In this document: positions 58,856-64,000 of the stretch, one piece after another
Layout: the number at the start of each line of letters is the position of its first letter
Position numbering within the stretch: the first letter of the stretch is position 1
Assembly (NCBI GenBank): GCA_965658025.1
Contig: CBFHQL010000005.1
Span: forward strand, 1-64,000
Origin: UBA3537 sp965658025
Lineage (GTDB): Bacteria > Bacteroidota > Bacteroidia > Flavobacteriales > Flavobacteriaceae
Reading direction: 5' to 3'
Length of the DNA stretch: 64,000 nucleotides
The notes under the pieces: generated by a model
The model's input: only the letters and a program-made list of their open reading frames with translations
The model's database searches: none
Told to the model about the DNA's origin: nothing
Translations under genes and position numbers: made by a program

Positions 58856-59635
58856 TTACATAGTAGAAAATAACTTTTCCATTTTTACTTTTTGTTCTTC
58901 AGCGAGTTCGGCATCTACCAAAATACGGCCACTGTGCTCGTCGGTAATGATTTTTTTGCGCGAAGCAATTTCCACTTGCACTTGTGGTGGAATCGTAAAA
59001 TACGAGCCCCCAGAAGCGCCTCTTTCGATGGGCACAACTGCTAAACCATTTTTTACATTGGTGCGAATTTTGGTGTAGGCCTTGGCCAAACGCTCTTCAA
59101 TTTTAGTTTTGTATTCTTCGGATTTTTCAAGAAGAACTTTTTCTTCTTTTTCGGTTTCCGCAAGAATAGCATCCAAATCGCCTTTTTTGTGCTTAAGGTG
59201 TTCTTCACGTTCTGCCAAACGCTCTTTGGTGCCTTCAATTACTTCCTTTTTTTGTTCAATTTGCGCCTTAAACTCTTTAATGTGCTTTTCGGCCAATTGT
59301 ATTTCCAATTCTTGGAACTCAACTTCTTTGGCTAGAGAATTAAATTCTCTGTTGTTACGCACATTTTTTTGTTGTTCGTTGTATTTTTTGATGAGTGCTT
59401 TGGCCTCTTCAATTAAGTTTTTCTTTCCCTTGATTTGATTGTCGATGTCCGTAAGACTGTCTTCTAATTTCTGAAGTCTCAGTTTGAAACCTTCCACTTC
59501 GTCTTCCAAATCGCGTACTTCCAAAGGAAGTTCTCCGCGCACATTACGAATTTCGTCCACTCTAGAATCGATAAGTTGCAAATCGTACAATGCTCTCAAT
59601 CGTTCTTCAACAGTTAGCTCTTTTTTCTTAGCCAT
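58856..59635 (-). CDS. COG1579 coiled-coil protein with degenerate zinc ribbon
   Basis: The 259-residue protein is a long coiled coil (about 8-185) followed by a small C-terminal domain. In the family this domain is a C4 zinc ribbon (CxxC ... CxxCGRIL). Here the four positions read Ser208, Ser211, Asp232 and Ser235 (GASGGS, TDEHSGRIL), so zinc cannot bind in the usual way, although IPPQVQVEIASRKKII around it is conserved. Function is unknown; nucleic-acid binding has been suggested for relatives. It lies two bases downstream of the NIF3 gene and is co-transcribed, a pairing common in bacteria. Confidence 0.9.
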   Translation of the reverse strand: MAKKKELTVEERLRALYDLQLIDSRVDEIRNVRGELPLEVRDLEDEVEGFKLRLQKLEDSLTDIDNQIKGKKNLIEEAKALIKKYNEQQKNVRNNREFNSLAKEVEFQELEIQLAEKHIKEFKAQIEQKKEVIEGTKERLAEREEHLKHKKGDLDAILAETEKEEKVLLEKSEEYKTKIEERLAKAYTKIRTNVKNGLAVVPIERGASGGSYFTIPPQVQVEIASRKKIITDEHSGRILVDAELAEEQKVKMEKLFSTM

Positions 59636-59637
59636 GT

Positions 59638-60732
59638 TTATGTATACTTTACCGGGTTTGTATTGATCTTTGATAAAAGGACTGCAAAATTAGGAATTTT
59701 TTTCTTAAGATAGGTCACTAAAAGGTTTTTTGTGTACTGTTCACTTTCATAATGGCCAATATCCATCAATAAAATTTGATGTTCAGCACTGAAAAAATCG
59801 TGGTATTTAAGGTCAGAAGTTACAAAAGCATCGGCACCAGCAGCTTTTGCCGCTGCGATGGCAAAACTACCTGATCCGCCCAAAACCGCAACTTTTTGTA
59901 TGGGTTTCTTGAGTAGTTTGGAGTGTTTTATCATTTCACATTTCATTGTTTGTTTTACCAAATCAAGAAAATTATGTTCACTTACAGCAGTGTCGAGTTC
60001 ACCGATCATACCCATACCAATGTGTTGGTTTTTGTTGTTTAAAGTTGATAGTTCATGGGCCACTTCTTCGTAAGGGTGCGCTTGAAACAAAGCTTTTAAA
60101 ATTTTGGATTCCAAATGTTTTGCATAAACGATGTCTATTCGTGTTTCTTCTACACTTTGAAATTCGTTTGGTTTTCCAACAGCAGGATTGGCCTCGTCAT
60201 TGCCTTGAAAAGTACCTAATCCGTCGCTATTAAAACTGCAATTTTCATATTTCCCGAGGGCACCTCCTCCAGCTTCAAAAAGTGCTGTTCGTACAGTTTC
60301 AGCATCTTGTTTTGGTACAAAAGTGGTCAGTTTTTTGATGGTTCCCGATTGGGGTATCAAAATGGATTTATTTTTTAATCCTAATCTCTTGCAGAGTTCT
60401 GCATTTACCCCTTCAAAAGCATTATCCAAAGCCGTATGTAGGGCAAAAATGGCAATGTCGTTTTTGATGGCCTTTTGGACCACACGTTCCACATATGAGT
60501 TTCCTGTAATGGATTTTAAGCCCTTAAAAATGATGGGATGAAAACTCACAATGAGGTTGCAGTTTTCTGTAATAGCTTCATCTACGACTTCGGTGAGGGT
60601 ATCCAAAGTGACCAAAATACCTGTAACTTCCGCTTGATTGTCGCCGACCAAAAGACCAACATTATCAAATTCTTCGGCATAGGCCAAAGGTGCAAGGTCT
60701 TCGAGTTGCTTGATGACGTCTTGAACTATCAT
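59638..60732 (-). CDS. NIF3-like dinuclear metal-centre protein
   Basis: The 364-residue protein has the two-lobed NIF3 fold (GTP cyclohydrolase I type 2 homologue, YqfO type). SFHPIIFKGLK and HTALDNAFEGVN carry metal His and Asp; DIGHYESEQY near the C-terminus holds the second His and Glu. A PII-like insertion sits between the lobes (about 135-235). Function remains unclear. TATCTTTG -7 box at 60750-60757. Confidence 0.93.
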   Translation of the reverse strand: MIVQDVIKQLEDLAPLAYAEEFDNVGLLVGDNQAEVTGILVTLDTLTEVVDEAITENCNLIVSFHPIIFKGLKSITGNSYVERVVQKAIKNDIAIFALHTALDNAFEGVNAELCKRLGLKNKSILIPQSGTIKKLTTFVPKQDAETVRTALFEAGGGALGKYENCSFNSDGLGTFQGNDEANPAVGKPNEFQSVEETRIDIVYAKHLESKILKALFQAHPYEEVAHELSTLNNKNQHIGMGMIGELDTAVSEHNFLDLVKQTMKCEMIKHSKLLKKPIQKVAVLGGSGSFAIAAAKAAGADAFVTSDLKYHDFFSAEHQILLMDIGHYESEQYTKNLLVTYLKKKIPNFAVLLSKINTNPVKYT

Positions 60733-60749
60733 AAGATTTTGTTTAACTT

Positions 60750-60757
60750 CAAAGATA
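60750..60757 (-). promoter_or_regulatory. -7 promoter box of the NIF3/COG1579 operon
   Basis: TATCTTTG on the minus strand, 18 bases upstream of the NIF3 start, in the short divergent spacer with lpxK. Confidence 0.5.
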
Positions 60758-60777
60758 AAATAATTACTTTCGTTGTG

Positions 60778-61782
60778 ATGAAGCTTTTAAGAAAAATATT
60801 ATTTCCCTTCAATGCGTTGTACTACACTGTTGTTTTTTTGCGCAACAAGGGCTACGATTTAGGCGTTTTAAAATCAAAATCTTATGCTTTACCCATCATT
60901 TGTGTTGGGAATTTATCGGTTGGTGGAACTGGTAAAACTCCGATGATTGAGCTTTTAATCAAACGCCTTCAACACAACTATAAAGTAGCGGTTTTAAGTC
61001 GTGGCTATGGTCGTCAATCCAAAGGGTTTGTACGGGCTGATGCTTCCTCAACAGCACAAATCTTAGGCGATGAGCCCTATCAAATTGCACAAAAATTCCC
61101 AAAAATTACTGTTGCTGTTGATGCCAATCGCCAGCGTGGAATAGAAACCTTATTAGCCTTAGATACTCCGCCAGAACTTATTTTACTCGATGATGCTTTT
61201 CAGCACCGAAAGGTTACAGCGGGATTATCCATTTTATTGACCGCTTATGATCATTTGTATTGTGATGATGTTGTTTTGCCCTCTGGAAATCTTCGTGAAT
61301 CACGTTCAGGGGCTCAGCGTGCACAAATTGTGGTGGTTACCAAATGCCCTGCTACCCTTACAGAACAAGAAAAAGAACGCCTTAGAAAATGCTTAGCGCT
61401 AAGTGCAAAGCAGCAGTTATTTTTTAGTTCCATTGTTTACGAGGATGCTATGTATTCTTCGACTGAAAAAAAACCGCTTCAAACCCTAGAGCAAAAGCAA
61501 TATACCTTAGTTACCGGAATTGCCAATGCTAAACCCTTGGTACAGTATTTACGAAGTTTAGGTCATAAATTTGAACATCTTGAATTTCCTGATCACCATG
61601 AGTTTTCAACGCAAGAATTAAATAAAATTAGTTCTAAATCCATGGTTTTAACAACGGAAAAGGATTTTTCTAGGTTAAAAACACTGAATCATGATGCGTT
61701 GTATTATTTACCCATCACTACAAAAATGGACAAGCAAGACCGCTTTGAACACTCGGTAAAGGAGTTTATAGACTTGTTTTAA
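60778..61782 (+). CDS. lpxK: Tetraacyldisaccharide 4'-kinase
   Basis: LpxK phosphorylates the lipid A disaccharide at the 4' position. The ATG at 60778 gives 334 residues (MKLLRKILFPF), the family length; the frame is open further upstream through the divergent NIF3 gene but that part is noise. A membrane-associated N-terminal helix precedes the P-loop GNLSVGGTGKTP, and LLDDAFQHRKV is the Walker B-like motif with catalytic Asp. It overlaps gap by four bases at the 3' end. Confidence 0.94.
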   Translation: MKLLRKILFPFNALYYTVVFLRNKGYDLGVLKSKSYALPIICVGNLSVGGTGKTPMIELLIKRLQHNYKVAVLSRGYGRQSKGFVRADASSTAQILGDEPYQIAQKFPKITVAVDANRQRGIETLLALDTPPELILLDDAFQHRKVTAGLSILLTAYDHLYCDDVVLPSGNLRESRSGAQRAQIVVVTKCPATLTEQEKERLRKCLALSAKQQLFFSSIVYEDAMYSSTEKKPLQTLEQKQYTLVTGIANAKPLVQYLRSLGHKFEHLEFPDHHEFSTQELNKISSKSMVLTTEKDFSRLKTLNHDALYYLPITTKMDKQDRFEHSVKEFIDLF

Positions 61783-62768
61783 TTTAACCTTCGAATCAGG
61801 TCAATAATTCGTGAAGAATATCCTGTTTCATTGTCGTACCACCCAATGATTTTGACCATTTTTCCCAAAACAGAAGTCATTTGTGCATCAAAAATACAGG
61901 AATATGTATTCCCAATGACATCTATGGAAACTATAGGATCTTCGGTGTATTCCAAAATCCCTTTAAATTTGTTTTCGGCCGCAGTTTTAAAAGCATGGTT
62001 AATGGCCTCAACTGTAGTTTCCTTTTGAACATTAAAAGTGATATCGGTCAAAGAACCATTAATGACGGGAACACGAATCCCACAACCTCCAATGGTATGT
62101 GCAAGCTCAGGAAAAATTTTAGTAAGGGCCTTAGCGGCTCCTGTTGTGGTGGGCACAATGGACTGTCCTGCCGCACGAGCACGACGTAAATCTTGGTGCG
62201 GTTGGTCGTGTAAACTCTGATCGGTGGTATACGAATGCACCGTAGTAATGTAGGCCTGATCGATACCACAGAGGTCATTAATGATGGCCAACATTGGCGC
62301 TGCGTTATTCGTGGTACAAGACGCATTGGATACTATATGATCTTCTTTGGATATTGTATGCTCATTTACACCCAAAACAATGGTTTTTATATCACTCTCG
62401 ATTGGAGGTACGCTTAATATCACCTTTTGAGCACCGTTGTTGATGTGGTGTTGTAGGACATCTTTTGTTTTAAATTTCCCTGTAGCTTCGACCACGACAT
62501 CAACCTTGTATTTGGCCCAATCAATTGATTTGGGGTGGTTTTGGTGTGCACATGCAATTGAACGGTCATTGACAACAAGATGCGTTTCATTGTTCGAAAG
62601 CTGTACATCGAGTTTTCCATGAATACTGTCGTATTTTAGGAGGTGTGCAAGCGTTTTTGTATCAGCCAAATCATTAACAGCAACCACTTGAATATCGTTT
62701 TGCTCGAGAAGCAATCGAAAGACACGTCTGCCGATGCGTCCAAATCCGTTGATGCCAACGCGAATCAT
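61779..62768 (-). CDS. gap: Glyceraldehyde-3-phosphate dehydrogenase
   Basis: The enzyme oxidises glyceraldehyde-3-phosphate with NAD+. The 329 residues include GINGFGRIGRRVFR, Asp33 after beta-2 (VNDLAD) typical of NAD preference, the catalytic Cys151 in ASCTTN, and HSYTTDQ with the His. It starts directly against the lipA stop (no gap), so lipA-gap form an operon. Other GAPDH paralogues may exist outside the window. Confidence 0.96.
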   Translation of the reverse strand: MIRVGINGFGRIGRRVFRLLLEQNDIQVVAVNDLADTKTLAHLLKYDSIHGKLDVQLSNNETHLVVNDRSIACAHQNHPKSIDWAKYKVDVVVEATGKFKTKDVLQHHINNGAQKVILSVPPIESDIKTIVLGVNEHTISKEDHIVSNASCTTNNAAPMLAIINDLCGIDQAYITTVHSYTTDQSLHDQPHQDLRRARAAGQSIVPTTTGAAKALTKIFPELAHTIGGCGIRVPVINGSLTDITFNVQKETTVEAINHAFKTAAENKFKGILEYTEDPIVSIDVIGNTYSCIFDAQMTSVLGKMVKIIGWYDNETGYSSRIIDLIRRLN

Positions 62769-63644
62769 TTAATTAATATGTTTTTGTGCTTTGTAGGATG
62801 AGCGTACCAGTGCACTACTTTCTACATGACGAAACCCTAAATCTAAGCCAATTTCTTCGTATTCTTTGAATTGGTCGGGGGTGATGAATTCCTTCACGGG
62901 TAGATGCTTTTTACTGGGTTGAAGATATTGACCAATAGTAACTACATCGACGTTTACGTTTTTTAAATCGTGTAAGGTTTCAATCACTTCTTCGCGTGTT
63001 TCCCCAAGTCCAAGCATAATGCCTGTTTTGGTTCGGCGTTGCCCTTGCTTTTTTAGGTAATTCAAAACCTCTAAGCTTTGATCGTATTTGGCTTGAATAC
63101 GGACGGCTCTTGTGAGTCTTCGGACGGTTTCCATATTGTGTGAGACCACTTCTGGCGCTACGTCTATAATACGGTCAATATGCTTTTTAACGCCTTGAAA
63201 ATCAGGAATAAGTGTTTCTAGTGTGGTGTTTGGATTCATACGGCGAACAGCTTTTACAGTTTCGGCCCACATGATACTGCCCATATCTTTCAAATCATCG
63301 CGGTCTACACTTGTGAGTACAGCGTGTTTGATGCCCATAATTTTGATGGATCGTGCTACTTTTTCAGGTTCGTCCCAATCTACAGACTCTGGACGGCCTG
63401 TTTTAACGCCACAAAATCCGCAAGAGCGGGTACAAATATTGCCAAGAATCATGAATGTAGCTGTGCCTTCACCCCAACATTCACCCATATTTGGACAACT
63501 TCCAGATGTACAAATGGTATTGAGTTTGTATTTATCAACAAGTCCTCGAAGTTCGGTGTATTTTTTACCTGTAGGCAATTTCACACGTAACCATTTTGGT
63601 TTTGCTTGTCGTTCTTGAGGTTTTGTAAGTGTGTCTGCTGACAT
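62769..63644 (-). CDS. lipA: Lipoyl synthase
   Basis: This radical-SAM enzyme inserts two sulfurs into octanoyl groups on lipoyl domains. ATG at 63644 gives 291 residues; a GTG six codons earlier lies inside the promoter. The auxiliary cluster ligands are in CTSGSCPNMGEC, the radical-SAM cluster in CTRSCGFC, and the C-terminal RSSYKA holds the Ser that caps the auxiliary cluster. The TATCTTTG box at 63662-63669 leaves a leader of about ten bases. Confidence 0.96.
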   Translation of the reverse strand: MSADTLTKPQERQAKPKWLRVKLPTGKKYTELRGLVDKYKLNTICTSGSCPNMGECWGEGTATFMILGNICTRSCGFCGVKTGRPESVDWDEPEKVARSIKIMGIKHAVLTSVDRDDLKDMGSIMWAETVKAVRRMNPNTTLETLIPDFQGVKKHIDRIIDVAPEVVSHNMETVRRLTRAVRIQAKYDQSLEVLNYLKKQGQRRTKTGIMLGLGETREEVIETLHDLKNVNVDVVTIGQYLQPSKKHLPVKEFITPDQFKEYEEIGLDLGFRHVESSALVRSSYKAQKHIN

Positions 63645-63661
63645 GAATTTGATTTGAGCCA

Positions 63662-63669
63662 CAAAGATA
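63662..63669 (-). promoter_or_regulatory. -7 promoter box of the lipA-gap operon
   Basis: TATCTTTG on the minus strand, 17 bases upstream of the ATG at 63644. Confidence 0.5.
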
Positions 63670-63689
63670 CAAAGTATTCCACAAAAAAA

Positions 63690-63998
63690 TCACAAAATAC
63701 TGAGATACCAAATGTTAAATCCAACTAAAAAAAGAATCCCAAGAATACTTAGAACATGCATTGTTTTTGACGGTTGCCAAGATTTTGGGGTGTGCTTGCT
63801 GCAGATAAGAAGATAGTTCATTAGGGCATAAAATGGTGCGGTGACAAACGATAAGATGGTGGCTATTTTGATTAAACTTCCCATTTCGGACAAAAAGAAA
63901 AAGAAAATAGCAATAGTTCCCATTATCAATAAAATCAACCATGATGTATAACCATTTTTTAGGGGTTTGTTTAAAATCAATTCGAGGGTTTTGTTCAT
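63690..63998 (-). CDS. C-terminal part of a membrane transporter, probably Nramp family
   Basis: 102 residues up to the window edge, with three hydrophobic helices: ILLIMGTIAIFFFFL, ATILSFVTAPFYALMNYLLI and VLSILGILFLVGFNIWYL. LIKIATILSFVTAPFYALMN resembles the last conserved helices of Nramp divalent-metal transporters (LATTISFVVAPI...), by recall. The first visible Met may be internal; the gene probably continues beyond base 64000. The rest of the transporter is needed to be sure. Confidence 0.55.
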   Translation of the reverse strand: MNKTLELILNKPLKNGYTSWLILLIMGTIAIFFFFLSEMGSLIKIATILSFVTAPFYALMNYLLICSKHTPKSWQPSKTMHVLSILGILFLVGFNIWYLSIL

Positions 63999-64000
63999 CG

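Noticed and set aside
59082..59438. 118-codon Ser-rich frame opposite the COG1579 gene
   Set aside because: The Ser/Leu bias is the antisense reading of a Glu/Lys-rich coiled coil; no independent signal.
60538..60777. 80-codon extension of LpxK
   Set aside because: It overlaps the divergent NIF3 gene and its promoter; family members begin at the later Met.
63645..63662. GTG start for lipA
   Set aside because: It touches the -7 box and adds residues unlike the family.
1..64000. CRISPR array, rRNA, tRNA or prophage structural genes
   Set aside because: No regular direct-repeat array, cloverleaf with anticodon arm, rRNA-like stretch or capsid/tail gene was seen on either strand.

Overview
The window looks like a chromosomal segment of a marine-type Flavobacteriaceae bacterium (Bacteroidota). 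The DNA is AT-rich. Several genes belong to lineage-restricted systems: a type IX secretion (T9SS) C-terminal sorting domain, PorT, a T9SS plug-domain protein, the lipoprotein form of BamA (TamL), a primary sigma factor without region 1.1, and DUF6029 and Omp28 family proteins. Intergenic regions carry the Bacteroidota -7 promoter box TAnnTTTG and no clear Shine-Dalgarno signals. Two runs of N (35789-35886 and 55171-55269) interrupt nqrB and kynU; both look like scaffolding placeholders rather than real missing sequence of that length.

Layout. 1-273: a perfect 28-bp inverted repeat next to a truncated 40-codon reading frame. 274-3731: a T9SS-sorted protein and a large FISUMP surface protein, translationally coupled. 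3842-5122: a lone tyrosine recombinase. 5491-9829: a nucleotide-sugar operon (ugd, UDP-glucuronate epimerase, rmlB, rmlA). 9833-18930: a minus-strand housekeeping block (rpe, rpoD, pnp, rpsO, accD, fba, tamL). 18993-27169: a SpoU methyltransferase, porT-menG, trkA-trkH, an aminotransferase, a fatty acid desaturase and rsmG. 27176-30746: a TlpA/DUF6029 pair divergent from an Omp28-like lipoprotein. 30811-34162: pruA, apaG and a T9SS plug-domain protein. 34315-41896: the complete nqrABCDEF sodium pump, a small companion protein and apbE. 41900-48339: DUF3050, map, gpmI, an M48 protease, a GNAT enzyme, pepE, a carboxypeptidase-regulatory-domain protein and tatA.

48342-56046 is the most coherent pathway block: an eight-gene minus-strand operon for kynurenine breakdown through the 3-hydroxyanthranilate/2-aminomuconate route. 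In transcription order it reads kynureninase, kynurenine 3-monooxygenase, a RidA-fold 2-aminomuconate deaminase, aminomuconate-semialdehyde dehydrogenase, an unassigned short-chain dehydrogenase homologue lacking the YxxxK motif, 3-hydroxyanthranilate 3,4-dioxygenase, ACMS decarboxylase and an O-methyltransferase. A perfect 16-bp palindrome overlaps its promoter and is a good operator candidate.

56880-58800 is an accessory pocket between core genes. It holds a ParD/ParE toxin-antitoxin pair, an unknown lipoprotein bracketed by exact inverted 10-mers, and two genes too short for usual ORF cut-offs: a 58-residue membrane protein inside a 14-bp inverted repeat, and a 59-residue soluble protein with its own -7 box. 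Long imperfect palindromes separate the genes, giving the pocket a cassette-like look with no recombinase nearby. The window closes with a COG1579 protein that has lost its zinc-ribbon cysteines (as has AccD here), a NIF3 protein, lpxK, gap, lipA and the end of a probable Nramp transporter.
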